Shown: positions 9,285 through 19,438, counted from the first letter of the stretch. The stretch is DNA of 64,000 nucleotides from Shewanella baltica (GCF_900456975.1 NZ_UGYM01000002.1:3410001-3474000); one strand, 5' to 3'. Program-made: numbers and translations. The notes: generated by a model not told the origin, from the letters alone.

Positions 9285-10796
9285 ATGACAACAGCCATAA
9301 AAAGAGTCGTGATTGCGGGTGGCGGAACAGCCGGATGGATGGCTGCTGCGGCGCTGACTAAGTTGATGGGCAAACACTTAGAAATGGTGCTGGTCGAATC
9401 CGATGAAATAGGTACGGTCGGTGTGGGCGAAGCGACGATCCCCACATTACATATTTTCCATCGATTACTCGGCCTCAAAGAACAAGAGGTCATGGCAGCG
9501 ACAAATGCGACCTTTAAACTCGGGATCTCCTTTGAAAATTGGCAGGATATCAATAAAAACTACCTGCATTCCTTTGGTTTTTTAGGCAAAGATTGCTGGG
9601 CCTGTGGTTTTCAACATTTTTGGCTGAAAGGTAAGCAGCTTGGCATGGTGAGTGAAATAGGCGACTACTGCGCCGAACATCTCGCCGCCCGTCAAGGACG
9701 CTTTGCCGTATTGCCAAACCAAGATTACAACCATGCTTACCACATGGACGCCAGTCTCTATGCCAAGTACCTTCGAAAAATGGCTGAACAACACGGCATT
9801 CACCGTATTGAAGGAAAAATAAAACAGGTATTACAACATCACGATAGCGGCAATATCAAAGCGCTCGTCTTAGAGAATGACGAAACAATCGAAGGGGATT
9901 TATTTATCGATTGCACTGGCTTTCGCGCACTGCTGATTGAGCAAACGCTTAATACTGGCTTTGAGGATTGGAGCCATTATCTCCCCTGCGACAGTGCGAT
10001 TGCGGTGCAAACCCAGTCAGTGGGTGCCCCTATTCCTTATACTCGCTCGATTGCCCGCGACTCGGGTTGGCAGTGGCGCATTCCACTGCAAAATCGCACG
10101 GGCAATGGCCTGGTCTTTTGCAGCAAATTTATCTCCGATGAGGATGCCACTGAGTTGCTCCTCGCTAATCTTGAAGGGGAACCGCTGAATAAGCCTAGGG
10201 TCATTAAGTTTAAAACCGGCACCCGTCGCCTGCATTGGCATAAAAACTGTGTTGCCGTCGGGCTGTCCGGAGGATTTTTAGAGCCACTGGAATCCACCAG
10301 CATTCATTTAATCCAACGTAGTATTATCAGATTGATGCAACTATTTCCGTCGGCGGGCATAGTGCAATCCGATATTGATGAGTTTAATCAACAAACTAAA
10401 CTCGAAATGGACAATATCCGCGACTTTATTATCTTGCATTACAAGGCCACGGAACGCGAAGACAGCCGTTTCTGGCGTTATTGCAAAAATATGGACATTC
10501 CAGCGTCGCTCAAACATCGAATCGAAATGTTTGCCGACAGCGGCAAAGTCTATAAATACGGTAGTGAACTCTTTGGCGAAAGCTCATGGATCCAAGTGAT
10601 GATGGGCCAAGGCATAATGCCAAAACACTATCACCCGATAGTCGATGTGATGGAAGAGCCTGAACTCGAAGCCTTCTTAAACAACATTAAATCAACCGTT
10701 AAGCGTAAGGTCGAAAGCCTACCTGCCCACATCGATTTTATTCAGCACTATTGCCCAGCTGAGGTTCTAGCCAACACTAAACCTATGGCAATGTGA
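9285..10796 (+). CDS. Flavin-dependent tryptophan halogenase-like protein (canonical motif)
   Basis: 503-residue flavin-dependent halogenase-like enzyme. AGGGTAGW (residues 11-18) binds FAD, GVGEATIPT follows at 46-54, K78 in ATFKLGISF corresponds to the catalytic Lys, and EPLEST holds the catalytic Glu. The tryptophan motif is the canonical GWQWRIPL. It is therefore a different subfamily from the SapC-linked enzymes at 5819 and 57774. GAGGATATAAACG before the ATG is a good ribosome site, and the gap to the DUF6445 gene is 9 bp. A flavin reductase is not encoded nearby and would have to come from elsewhere in the genome. Confidence 0.88.
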   Translation: MTTAIKRVVIAGGGTAGWMAAAALTKLMGKHLEMVLVESDEIGTVGVGEATIPTLHIFHRLLGLKEQEVMAATNATFKLGISFENWQDINKNYLHSFGFLGKDCWACGFQHFWLKGKQLGMVSEIGDYCAEHLAARQGRFAVLPNQDYNHAYHMDASLYAKYLRKMAEQHGIHRIEGKIKQVLQHHDSGNIKALVLENDETIEGDLFIDCTGFRALLIEQTLNTGFEDWSHYLPCDSAIAVQTQSVGAPIPYTRSIARDSGWQWRIPLQNRTGNGLVFCSKFISDEDATELLLANLEGEPLNKPRVIKFKTGTRRLHWHKNCVAVGLSGGFLEPLESTSIHLIQRSIIRLMQLFPSAGIVQSDIDEFNQQTKLEMDNIRDFIILHYKATEREDSRFWRYCKNMDIPASLKHRIEMFADSGKVYKYGSELFGESSWIQVMMGQGIMPKHYHPIVDVMEEPELEAFLNNIKSTVKRKVESLPAHIDFIQHYCPAEVLANTKPMAM

Positions 10797-10805
10797 GGTA
10801 CAGGG

Positions 10806-11579
10806 ATGCAAACCTTAGATCGCAACACGAATACGGCTAAGCCACAAGCAACTAAGCAGCAGGCAACTAAGCAACAGCCAGTCAAGCTCACGCCTCAGCT
10901 AGTTTATCTTGGCAATGAAAAGACGCCCTTGATTATTATCGATGATGTTGCGGCAGATCTGTTGCCAATACGTCAGTGTGCTTACACCCAAGCGCACTTT
11001 TCTGCCGATAATGGGTCTTTTTACCCCGGCGTGCGTGCCCCCTTGCCGCAGGCCTATGTCACCGATGTGCTCAATCTTGTGTACCAGTTGATTTATGATG
11101 TGTATCAAATCCCTTCGAGCTTAAGCATCAAATTACAGGCATTGTATTTCTCGCTGATCAGTACCCCCGCGTGTGAGCTTAAACCGCTGCAATGCCTGCC
11201 GCATTTTGATACTCCCTCCCCACACTATTTCGCGCTACTGCACTATTTAAACGACGGCCCCCATGGTAATACGGCGTTTTTCCGCCATATTCCGACGGGC
11301 TTTGAGCGGATAAATGAAGAACGTATGCCAGACTACTTTAAGTCTGCTCAACCTTTAGTCGATGACATTACTCGCCATCCTTCGGGCTATTGTGTTGAAA
11401 GCGACAGTCATTATGAGATTTATCATCAAGTAGAATATCGCCCGAATCGTTTAGTGATTTATCCCGGTAATTTGCTGCATTCCACCTTAGTGAACCCACA
11501 AACCGATATTGATGCCAACCCAAGAACCGGCCGGCTAACGAGCAATATTTTTATCGAGTTTAAACCCTCAGTCCGCTAA
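10806..11579 (+). CDS. DUF6445-like putative 2OG-Fe(II) oxygenase
   Basis: 257-residue protein resembling the DUF6445 family. Residues 11-27 are a low-complexity Gln/Lys/Thr segment with ATKQQ repeated. The remainder shows H133-x-D135 in LPHFDTP and H225 in YPGNLLHSTLV, a pattern seen in prolyl-hydroxylase-type double-stranded beta-helix enzymes, so Fe(II)/2-oxoglutarate oxygenation is inferred. No signal peptide. Last gene of the operon, 9 bp after the second halogenase. No experimental role is known to me. Confidence 0.7.
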   Translation: MQTLDRNTNTAKPQATKQQATKQQPVKLTPQLVYLGNEKTPLIIIDDVAADLLPIRQCAYTQAHFSADNGSFYPGVRAPLPQAYVTDVLNLVYQLIYDVYQIPSSLSIKLQALYFSLISTPACELKPLQCLPHFDTPSPHYFALLHYLNDGPHGNTAFFRHIPTGFERINEERMPDYFKSAQPLVDDITRHPSGYCVESDSHYEIYHQVEYRPNRLVIYPGNLLHSTLVNPQTDIDANPRTGRLTSNIFIEFKPSVR

Positions 11580-11820
11580 CACATCGATTCACAAAGTGTT
11601 ATCTCACAGTGACTGACGCTGACGACTTTAGGTTTAGCTGGGTTTATTGACGTCCCCAAAGTCTTAGTTAACACAGCCCAACGCCTTAAACACACATTAA
11701 AATTCATCAATTCATTTGTAACAAAGTCTGTTTTACCAGTCTCTGCCATTGGTTTGCTTGGGTTATCGCCTTATACTTTTGAGCTCAAATATTAAAACAA
11801 CAATGTTGGAAGCAAGCGAT

Positions 11821-13374
11821 ATGACTATTGGGACTGCTCCGGTAAGTAAAACACATTCATTTATGACAGTGTCTCTTATCGAATTATGGGAACGCTTTGG
11901 TTATTACGGCATGCAAGCGCTGATTGTGTACTTTATGGTGCAGCGCCTTGGCTTTGATGACTCACGTGCAAACTTAGTATGGAGTGCCTGTGCGGCGCTC
12001 ATTTATGTATCACCGGCCATTGGTGGTTGGGTTGGGGATAAGATCCTCGGCACTAAACGCACTATGCTGCTGGGTGCGGGGATTTTGTCTCTGGGTTATG
12101 CGCTGATGGCCGTACCCACTGAAAATACGTGGTTTATGTTTTCAGCGCTCGGCGTGATTGTGGTCGGTAACGGCCTGTTCAAACCCAATGCCGGTAACTT
12201 AGTTCGTAAAATTTACGAAGGTGACGATTCTAAAATCGACAGTGCGTTTACTATCTATTATATGGCGGTCAACGTCGGCTCGACCTTCTCTATGTTGCTC
12301 ACGCCTTGGATTAAAGATTACGTCAACGCCCAGTATGGCAACGAGTTTGGCTGGCATGCCGCCTTTGCCGTGTGCTGTGTCGGTATATTGGTGGGGTTAG
12401 GTAACTATGCACTTATGCGTAAGAGTCTAGTCCATTACGGTTCTGAGCCAGATACTCGCCCAGTGAACAAGAAAAACCTCACGATTGTATTGGGCCTATC
12501 CGCATTGTCGGTTGTCGCTTCAGCCATTATTCTTGAATACGAAGCTGTTGCGCGCGTCTTCGTTTATGCAGCTGGCGTAGCCGTATTGGCCATTTTCTTC
12601 CACTTGATCCGCACCAGCGAAACCAGTGAACGAGCGGGACTGATTGCGGCGCTGATCCTCACAGTGCAAACCGTGTTCTTCTTTATCTTCTATCAACAAA
12701 TGTCGACGTCATTGGCGCTGTTTGCCCTGCGTAACGTGGACTGGGATTTCCAAATCTTTGGTACCCATTTGTGGACTTGGTCACCGGCTCAGTTCCAAGC
12801 ATTAAATCCATTATGGATTATGGTGTTAAGTCCAATCTTGGCTTGGAGTTATTCGTGGGCGGGTCGCAATGATAAAGACTTCTCTATCGCGGCGAAATTT
12901 GCCCTCGGTTTTGCCGTCGTCGCTATCGGCTTCTTTATCTATGGCTTTGCCGGACAATTCGCCGTCAACGGTAAAACCTCTTCATGGATCATGATCTGGG
13001 GCTATGCCTCTTACTCTTTAGGCGAATTGCTGGTGAGTGGTCTTGGTCTTGCCATGATTGCCCGCTACGTACCTGCGCGTATGGGCGGCTTTATGATGGG
13101 CGCCTATTTCGTCGCCTCAGGTATTTCACAGTATCTGGGCGGTGTGGTCGCTAACTTCGCCAGTGTGCCAAAAGATTTAGTCGATCCACTGCAAACCTTA
13201 CCCGTATACACCAGCCTATTTAATAAATTGGGTATCGCGGCTGTGGTTTGTACCTTTATCGCACTTGCGGTATTACCGCTAATGCGTCGCCTGACTGAGA
13301 CTCACCATTCACATAATAATACTGAGAATGAAAGTGCTGCGGCATCGCTACGGGATGTGAAAGCCGAGCAGTAA
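11821..13374 (+). CDS. POT family di/tripeptide:proton symporter (PepTSo2-like)
   Basis: Proton-coupled peptide transporter of the inner membrane, 517 residues from the chosen start, with about 14 hydrophobic helices. ELWERFGYYGMQ matches the ExxERF motif of helix 1 that couples proton and peptide binding. GDKILGTKRTMLLG and FTIYYMAVNVGS are further POT signatures. The sequence closely resembles the structurally studied PepTSo2 of S. oneidensis as I recall it. The frame is open to 11749, but the ATG at 11821 has GGAAG about 9 bases upstream and yields the family-typical N-terminus. Single-gene unit with its own terminator. Confidence 0.93.
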   Translation: MTIGTAPVSKTHSFMTVSLIELWERFGYYGMQALIVYFMVQRLGFDDSRANLVWSACAALIYVSPAIGGWVGDKILGTKRTMLLGAGILSLGYALMAVPTENTWFMFSALGVIVVGNGLFKPNAGNLVRKIYEGDDSKIDSAFTIYYMAVNVGSTFSMLLTPWIKDYVNAQYGNEFGWHAAFAVCCVGILVGLGNYALMRKSLVHYGSEPDTRPVNKKNLTIVLGLSALSVVASAIILEYEAVARVFVYAAGVAVLAIFFHLIRTSETSERAGLIAALILTVQTVFFFIFYQQMSTSLALFALRNVDWDFQIFGTHLWTWSPAQFQALNPLWIMVLSPILAWSYSWAGRNDKDFSIAAKFALGFAVVAIGFFIYGFAGQFAVNGKTSSWIMIWGYASYSLGELLVSGLGLAMIARYVPARMGGFMMGAYFVASGISQYLGGVVANFASVPKDLVDPLQTLPVYTSLFNKLGIAAVVCTFIALAVLPLMRRLTETHHSHNNTENESAAASLRDVKAEQ

Positions 13375-13415
13375 TGCTCGACTGACAATAGCGATTTATC
13401 TATTGCATAACCTCA

Positions 13416-13448
13416 ACTGCCGGTAGCCCTGCTATCGGCAGTTTTTTT
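13416..13448 (+). terminator. Terminator after peptide transporter
   Basis: Stem ACTGCCGGTAGC / GCTATCGGCAGT (12 bp with one G-T pair) and a CCT loop, followed by a run of T. Strong rho-independent form. Confidence 0.88.
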
Positions 13449-13464
13449 ATCACTTCACTTAGTG

Positions 13465-13743
13465 ATACTAATCACATTAAATATCTAATCAGTTCAGAGC
13501 CTCACAGGCATTTCAATCCAAGGCGCATTGACGCAGAAATGGTTATTCCCTTTTAAGTCAATGCAACACGGGAGTGGGATGCCTGTGTGGCTCCCGAAGG
13601 GCGGCTGATGTTAACAGCATGGCAATGCGCTTTATACTGCGTTTAAGGCTTTCGACAGAGCACCACTATGTTTTCAAGCCTTCGCCTTGTCTAAAGCGCG
13701 TTGAACTCCCGCTGAATGAACAGATATTTAATACGATTGGTAT
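13465..13743. repeat. MITE-like element, copy 1
   Basis: About 279 bp with near-perfect terminal inverted repeats of about 22 bp (left end ATACTAATCACATTAAATAT, right end is the inverse of ATACCAATCGTATTAAATAT). Nearly all of it recurs in inverted orientation at 26869-27133. It codes for nothing convincing. Compared with copy 2 it has about 16 extra bases near 13608-13635. No clear target duplication was seen. It looks like a non-autonomous miniature element or a dispersed structured repeat. Confidence 0.8.
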
Positions 13744-14186
13744 TATACCCTTGTGTTGCAACTCATAACCAAATGAGCTGTAGCAAACGTCACCCAATCC
13801 CACAGTGACAGGCCTAGCGCTGAGTTGCTGAGAATAAGATCTTCAGTTCCACATTATCGTCCCTCACGCTGGGATGACTTCACCGTCTCGATTTGTTACA
13901 AAGCAAGTATGAACCTAGACGCACTCGCTTTAATAGCGCTGCTCAAGTGCAAACTCAAATTGACATGACTAATGAAATAACGAAGGGGAAAAGAGTTAAC
14001 CGTTCAAGCTTGAGAAGCGCGGTACTTAGCCCCATATCAATATCACTGAATACCTTTTATTCATCAAGACTGAGCCGTTAACGCTTGTTCTTCGCTATGC
14101 GCCTAACAATGCCACTAGCAATGCGACTAACACTGTTAGCACCGCTTGTTTTCGCTAGCAAAAGACGGCAGTCACTTGGAGACACT
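13744..14186. other. Non-coding stretch before monooxygenase gene
   Basis: About 440 bp with no credible gene. Short in-frame stretches exist but have no ribosome site or protein-like composition. Near 14095-14140 a short motif (CTAACAATG, CTAGCAATG, CTAACACTG) is repeated in loose tandem. Nothing else recognised. Confidence 0.4.
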
Positions 14187-15194
14187 ATGTCACAACCGAC
14201 ATCATTATTGGCCGATATTCCCTTCTCGCTATTGGAACTCGCGCCCATGCGCCAAGGTTCGACTGTGGGTGAAACGCTGAACAATAGTTTGCGGTATGCC
14301 AAGGAAGCCGATCGCCTCGGCTTTAATCGTTTTTGGTTTGCCGAACACCACAATATGCCCGGTATCGCCAGCGCGGCGACCTCAGTATTAATTGGTTATA
14401 TTGCTGGCAATACTCAGCGTATTCGCGTCGGCGCGGGTGGCATTATGCTACCAAACCATGCGCCGTTGGTGGTCGCCGAACAGTTCGGCACCCTTGAAAG
14501 TCTCTATCCTGGTCGCATCGATTTAGGACTGGGACGCGCACCGGGCAGCGATCAAGTTACCAGCCGAGCACTGAACCGTGATACCAGTCGCGACGAACAA
14601 TTCCCTGAAGAAGTCAGTGAATTACAAACCTTACTCGGCCCTTATAATGGTCGCCATGCGGTGCGAGCGATTCCTGGGGAAGGCACCAATGTGCCGATTT
14701 GGTTATTGGGCTCGAGTCTCTTTAGCGCACAGTTAGCGGCGCAGCGCGGTTTGCCCTATGTGTTTGCGGGCCACTTTGCACCACGTTTTCTCTACGATGC
14801 GATTGAAATCTATCGCCGCGATTTTAAACCTTCTCAAGTGCTGGATAAGCCGTATGTGATGTTAGGTTTGCCGCTCGTTGCCGCCGACACTGATGAAGAA
14901 GCGCAATTTCTGGGCACGACCTCGAAACAGCGCGTGCTGGCACTTATCCGTGGTCACGAGTTATGGTTAAAACCTCCAGTTGAAACGATGGATGGCTTGT
15001 GGAGTGCGCAAGAAGAAACCTATGTCGATAATTTCTTAGGTTTATCTGTCATTGGCGGCCCAGCGACGATTAAGCATCGTTTGGAAATGATCGTCAAAGA
15101 ACTTGGCGTGAATGAGTTTATCTTCACCAATGACTTGTACGATCTTGATAAACGCAAAAAAGCGCTGCAGATCCTAATGGAGATTAAACAGTAG
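14187..15194 (+). CDS. Luciferase-like flavin-dependent monooxygenase (YhbW type)
   Basis: 335-residue TIM-barrel flavin oxidoreductase of the bacterial luciferase-like superfamily, YhbW/MsnO8-like group. Typical features are [12 protein letters not shown] near the N-terminus, [11 protein letters not shown] (around 47-57) and [11 protein letters not shown]. The frame extends upstream to 14085, but the ATG at 14187 has GGAG 6 bases before it and gives the family-normal N-terminus. Physiological substrate unknown. It is convergent with gabT and the two share a bidirectional terminator. Confidence 0.88.
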   Translation: MSQPTSLLADIPFSLLELAPMRQGSTVGETLNNSLRYAKEADRLGFNRFWFAEHHNMPGIASAATSVLIGYIAGNTQRIRVGAGGIMLPNHAPLVVAEQFGTLESLYPGRIDLGLGRAPGSDQVTSRALNRDTSRDEQFPEEVSELQTLLGPYNGRHAVRAIPGEGTNVPIWLLGSSLFSAQLAAQRGLPYVFAGHFAPRFLYDAIEIYRRDFKPSQVLDKPYVMLGLPLVAADTDEEAQFLGTTSKQRVLALIRGHELWLKPPVETMDGLWSAQEETYVDNFLGLSVIGGPATIKHRLEMIVKELGVNEFIFTNDLYDLDKRKKALQILMEIKQ

Positions 15195-15250
15195 CGATTC
15201 AGTAAACTGACTCGTTCTAAAAGTCATTGGCAGTCAAAACGACTGCCATA

Positions 15251-15276
15251 AAAAATCCCGCCGAAGCGGGATTTTT
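15251..15276. terminator. Bidirectional terminator between monooxygenase and gabT
   Basis: Perfect 11-bp stem AAAAATCCCGC / GCGGGATTTTT with loop CGAA, giving a T run on both strands between two convergent genes. Confidence 0.92.
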
Positions 15277-15322
15277 ATTATGTAAGACTGTCATCTAAAA
15301 CAGCTTTTATATCAAAGCAATA

Positions 15323-16600
15323 TTAGCTTTTCAAAACGGCATCGAAGCTGGCTTTGAGGATACCAAGGCCTGCATCAATTTGTGCATCCGGCGCGGTTAA
15401 TGGCACCAAAATACGCAGCACATTACCGTAAGTGCCGCAGGATAATAAAATCAATCCACGGTCACGGGCATCAGCCAACACTTGCGCGCAATAGTGCGGT
15501 GCAGGCTTGCCATCTTCCATTAATTCAATGGCGATCATCGCGCCTAAACCACGCACATCGGCGATTTGTGCATGCTCGACTTGCATCACATTCAATGCAG
15601 ACTTAATGCGCTTACCTATGGTATTGGCGCGGTCTAACAGCTTTTCTTCTTCAAACACTTCAATGACAGCAAGCGCTGCGGCGCACGCTAACGGGCTGCC
15701 ACCATACGTACCGCCAAGACCACCAGGCCCCACCGCATCCATCACTTGCGCGCGGCCAGTAATGCCCGAAAGAGGGAAACCACCCGCAATAGATTTAGCA
15801 AAAGTGGTGATATCCGCACTCACGCCCATTTGCTCCATGGCAAAGAAGGTACCAGTACGACCAGCGCCCGTTTGCACTTCATCGGCGATCAGCATAATGC
15901 CCTCACGATCACACAATGCCCGCAACCGCTGCATAAAAGCAGGTGATGCGGCGTAGAAACCACCCTCGCCCTGTACTGGCTCTAAAATAATGGCGGCAAT
16001 ATCACTTGGCTCGGCATCATTTTTAAAAATACGTTCAATCGAAGCCATAGCATCATCATCGGACACGCCGTGCATCTCGCACGGGAACTCAGCGCGGAAC
16101 ACATTCGCCGACATCAGACCCATACCTTTACTGTAAGGCGCGACTTTTCCGGTCAGTGCTAAGGCCGCGATAGTGCGACCATGGTAGCCAGAGGTAAACG
16201 CAATCACGCCAGCACGTTTGGTATAGGCACGCGCCACTTTAACTGCGTTTTCAACCGCTTCTGAACCACTAGTGAATAATGCCGTCTTCTTGGCAAAATC
16301 CCCTGGCACCAATTGATTGAGCTTTTCACACACTTGGATATAGCTCTCGTAACCAAGCACCATAAAACAAGTGTGGGAGAAATTATCCAGCTGAGCCGCA
16401 ACCGCCGCCTTCACTTTAGGGTGAAGATGACCGGTATTAAGCACAGCAATGCCGCCCGCAAAATCGATAAACTCGCGCCCTTCAACATCCCACACGGTCG
16501 CGTTTTCGGCGCGCGCGGTAAAGATCGGGTGAATTTGCCCGACACCACCCGCAACTGCGGCTTGGCGACGTGCCATCAATGAATCATTGGTTGTTGTCAT
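15323..16600 (-). CDS. gabT: 4-aminobutyrate aminotransferase
   Basis: PLP enzyme that moves the amino group of GABA to 2-oxoglutarate, giving succinate semialdehyde. 425 residues, normal for GabT. D240 in LIADEVQTG contacts the PLP ring nitrogen and K269 in TTFAKSIAGG is the Schiff-base lysine. SGSEAVENAVKVARAYT is the class III aminotransferase signature. It follows gabD by 32 bp and closes a puuB-gabD-gabT operon, which finishes putrescine breakdown to succinate. Confidence 0.93.
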   Translation of the reverse strand: MTTTNDSLMARRQAAVAGGVGQIHPIFTARAENATVWDVEGREFIDFAGGIAVLNTGHLHPKVKAAVAAQLDNFSHTCFMVLGYESYIQVCEKLNQLVPGDFAKKTALFTSGSEAVENAVKVARAYTKRAGVIAFTSGYHGRTIAALALTGKVAPYSKGMGLMSANVFRAEFPCEMHGVSDDDAMASIERIFKNDAEPSDIAAIILEPVQGEGGFYAASPAFMQRLRALCDREGIMLIADEVQTGAGRTGTFFAMEQMGVSADITTFAKSIAGGFPLSGITGRAQVMDAVGPGGLGGTYGGSPLACAAALAVIEVFEEEKLLDRANTIGKRIKSALNVMQVEHAQIADVRGLGAMIAIELMEDGKPAPHYCAQVLADARDRGLILLSCGTYGNVLRILVPLTAPDAQIDAGLGILKASFDAVLKS

Positions 16601-16632
16601 TTAGTGTTCCTCACACGCCAAATCGGACCGTA

Positions 16633-18081
16633 TTAAACGGACATGCAGATGTACTTCATTTCTAAATATTCTTCGATGCCGTACTTAGAACCTTCGCGGC
16701 CCAGTCCAGAGGATTTCATCCCGCCAAAGGGTGCGACTTCCGTCGAAATCAAGCCAGTGTTGACCCCAACCATGCCGTATTCCAAGGCTTCGGCGACTTT
16801 CCACACCAGTGAAATATCGCGGCCATAGAAATAAGCGGCAAGGCCAAATTCAGTATCGTTAGCTTGTTTAATCACATCGTCGACATCGCTGAATTTAAAC
16901 AGCGGCGCGAGTGGACCAAAGGTTTCTTCGCGGGCAACGAGCATGCTTTTATTAACGTTAGTCAGCACGGTTGGCTCGAAGAAATTACCGCCAAGGTCGT
17001 GGACTTTACCGCCTGCGAGCACAGATGCACCTTTAGCTATGGCGTCGATAAGATGACTTTGCACTTTTTCGACTGCGGCAGCATTGATCAACGGACCCGT
17101 AGTGATGCCCTCCTTGATGCCCTCTCCAACCTTAAGCTTGCCCACTGCAGTGCTGAGTTTTAAGGCGAACTCGTCGTATACACCGTCTTGCACATAAATG
17201 CGGTTAGCGCAGACGCAGGTTTGGCCAGCATTACGATATTTAGCAATCATAGCGCCTTCGACAGCGGCATCGATATTGGCATCATTAAACACGATAAATG
17301 GCGCATTGCCGCCAAGCTCTAGCGACAGTTTTTTTAAGGTAGGCGCACATTGCGCCATTAATTTAATACCGATATTGGTTGAGCCAGTGAAAGACAGCTT
17401 ACGCACTATCGGGTTGCTGCACATTTCATTACCAATCTGCACCGCATCACCCGTTAACACACTAAATACGCCCGCAGGAATACCGGCACGCTTAGCGAGT
17501 TCAGCCATCGCTAATGCGGTAAATGGTGTTTGGTGCGCCGGTTTTACCACCATAGTGCAACCAGCAGCTAACGCTGGAGCGGCTTTACGGGTGATCATCG
17601 CCGCAGGAAAGTTCCACGGCGTTATCGCAGCGGTTACACCGACAGGCTGCTTGATCACCATCAAGCGCTTATCCCCTTGATGTCCGGGAATGGTATCGCC
17701 ATAAATACGTTTCGCTTCTTCGGCAAACCACTCGATAAACGAAGCGGCATAGGTTACTTCACCTTTAGCTTCTGCCAGCGGTTTACCCTGCTCAGTCGTC
17801 ATGAGCAATGCTAAGTCATCACTGTTTTCATTGAGTAATTCAAACCAACGCCTTAACTTAGCGCCGCGCTCTTTGGCTGTGAGCGCTCGCCATGCAGGTA
17901 AAGCCGCTTCTGCCGCCTTAATCGCCATCTCGGTTTCAACTTGTCCCATATTAGGAACATGACCAATCAGGGCATTGGTTGCGGGATTAACCACCTTTAA
18001 TGTGTCACCAGAAACGGCATCACACCATTGACCATTAATAAAAGACTGTTGATGTAGCAAACTCGGATCATTTAATTGCAC
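16633..18081 (-). CDS. gabD: Succinate-semialdehyde dehydrogenase (NADP+)
   Basis: Oxidises succinate semialdehyde to succinate. 482 residues. Catalytic E255 lies in LELGGNAP and catalytic C289 in NAGQTCVCANR. The second Cys two residues later is typical of GabD. TPWNFPAAMITRK is the NAD(P)-binding neighbourhood. It lies between puuB (50-bp gap) and gabT (32-bp gap) and is read with them. Confidence 0.93.
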   Translation of the reverse strand: MQLNDPSLLHQQSFINGQWCDAVSGDTLKVVNPATNALIGHVPNMGQVETEMAIKAAEAALPAWRALTAKERGAKLRRWFELLNENSDDLALLMTTEQGKPLAEAKGEVTYAASFIEWFAEEAKRIYGDTIPGHQGDKRLMVIKQPVGVTAAITPWNFPAAMITRKAAPALAAGCTMVVKPAHQTPFTALAMAELAKRAGIPAGVFSVLTGDAVQIGNEMCSNPIVRKLSFTGSTNIGIKLMAQCAPTLKKLSLELGGNAPFIVFNDANIDAAVEGAMIAKYRNAGQTCVCANRIYVQDGVYDEFALKLSTAVGKLKVGEGIKEGITTGPLINAAAVEKVQSHLIDAIAKGASVLAGGKVHDLGGNFFEPTVLTNVNKSMLVAREETFGPLAPLFKFSDVDDVIKQANDTEFGLAAYFYGRDISLVWKVAEALEYGMVGVNTGLISTEVAPFGGMKSSGLGREGSKYGIEEYLEMKYICMSV

Positions 18082-18131
18082 AAGGATTTCCTCGTATTGT
18101 GAAGCTACCTAGCTTCTTAAAAGTGATGATA

Positions 18132-19418
18132 TTAGAGACCCAGTTTGTCTCTTAACGTGTAATACCAAGCTCCGATAGCACTAAAAGGGACGCGAAGTGC
18201 GTGACCACCGGGGAATGGATAATGTGGCAATGCAGCAAAGGCGTCGAAACGCGTGGCTTGGCCGTTGAGCATTTCGGCCAGTAACTTGCCTGCCAGATGG
18301 GTATAAGTGACACCGTGGCCACTGCAACCCTGTGAATAATAGATATTCTTACCGATACGACCGACCTGTGGCAGGCGCGATAGCGTCAGTAGGAAGTTAC
18401 CTGTCCACGCATAATCGATCTTCACATCTTTTAATTGCGGAAAGGTTTTGAGCATATTCGGAATGATGATCGACTTGATATCCGCCGGATCGCGGGCGCC
18501 ATACACTACGCCGCCGCCGTAAATCATCCGCTTGTCGCCAGACAGGCGGAAATAATCGAGTAGATAGTTACAGTCTTCGACGCAGTAATCCTGCGGTAAT
18601 AAGCTCGCCGCCAAATCGTCACTCAAAGGCTCAGTGGTAATCACTTGCGTGCCGCAGGGCATAGATTTCGCCTGCAGCTCTGGCATTAACTTACCTAAAT
18701 AAGCATTACCCGCCACGACCACAAACTTGGCTTTGACACTGCCCTGCGCCGTATGCACAACTGGGCTATCGCCTTCATCGACACTCAGCACTGCTGAGTC
18801 TTCAAAAATCTTGCCGCCGAGGGATTCGACCGCACGCGCTTCGCCAAGAGCTAAGTTAAGTGGGTGAATATGGCCGCCGCTTTTATCGAGCAGACCACCG
18901 ACATAGCGCTCAGTATTTACCACACCGCGAATGCCTTTGGCATCGAGGAGTTCGAGCTGATTAACATGACCGTGGCTTTCCCACAGTTGCTTTTGATGGC
19001 GCAGATGACCCATTTGTTTTTCGTTCATCGCAGCAAACACGCCGCCATCTTTTAGATCGCATTGAATGTTGTACTTAGCAATCCGATCGCGGATGATTTT
19101 TCCGCCCTCAAAGGCCATTTGGCCAAAGAGTTTACCTTGTTCTTTGCCGACTGTTTTTTCAATAGTATCAATGTCACGGCTAAAACTATTGACGATTTGT
19201 CCGCCATTACGACCCGAGGCGCCCCAGCCAATGCGAGCGGCTTCTAACACCACCACACTAAAGCCAGATTCTAATAAATGTAGCGCAGCAGAAAGGCCCG
19301 TATAACCCGCGCCAATCACACAAACATCGGCTTCAATCGATTCCTCTAGGCGCGGACGTTCAACCTTATCGTTGGCCGATGCCGCATAATATGATCCAGC
19401 GTGAGCTATGGCAGACAT
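18132..19418 (-). CDS. puuB: Gamma-glutamylputrescine oxidoreductase
   Basis: FAD-dependent oxidase that converts gamma-glutamylputrescine to the aldehyde. 428 residues from the preferred start. The Rossmann dinucleotide motif VCVIGAGYTGLSAALHLLE lies near the N-terminus, and GWGASGRNGGQ and the C-terminal GCSGHGVTYTHLAGKLLAE are DAO-family landmarks. An ATG 27 bases earlier (19445) is in frame. The ATG at 19418 is preferred because AAGGGA precedes it, and because a PuuR-like operator (19439-19453) overlaps the earlier ATG. First gene of the puuB-gabD-gabT operon. A second paralogue is at 28014. Confidence 0.88.
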   Translation of the reverse strand: MSAIAHAGSYYAASANDKVERPRLEESIEADVCVIGAGYTGLSAALHLLESGFSVVVLEAARIGWGASGRNGGQIVNSFSRDIDTIEKTVGKEQGKLFGQMAFEGGKIIRDRIAKYNIQCDLKDGGVFAAMNEKQMGHLRHQKQLWESHGHVNQLELLDAKGIRGVVNTERYVGGLLDKSGGHIHPLNLALGEARAVESLGGKIFEDSAVLSVDEGDSPVVHTAQGSVKAKFVVVAGNAYLGKLMPELQAKSMPCGTQVITTEPLSDDLAASLLPQDYCVEDCNYLLDYFRLSGDKRMIYGGGVVYGARDPADIKSIIIPNMLKTFPQLKDVKIDYAWTGNFLLTLSRLPQVGRIGKNIYYSQGCSGHGVTYTHLAGKLLAEMLNGQATRFDAFAALPHYPFPGGHALRVPFSAIGAWYYTLRDKLGL

Positions 19419-19438
19419 GTTGTTCCCTTGAATTCTAA

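Noticed and set aside
13574..13768. 64-residue plus-strand frame
   Set aside because: Lies inside and across the end of MITE-like copy 1, has no ribosome site and no protein-like conservation.
13893..14081. 62-residue plus-strand frame before the monooxygenase
   Set aside because: Composition is not protein-like, no ribosome site, no neighbour link.
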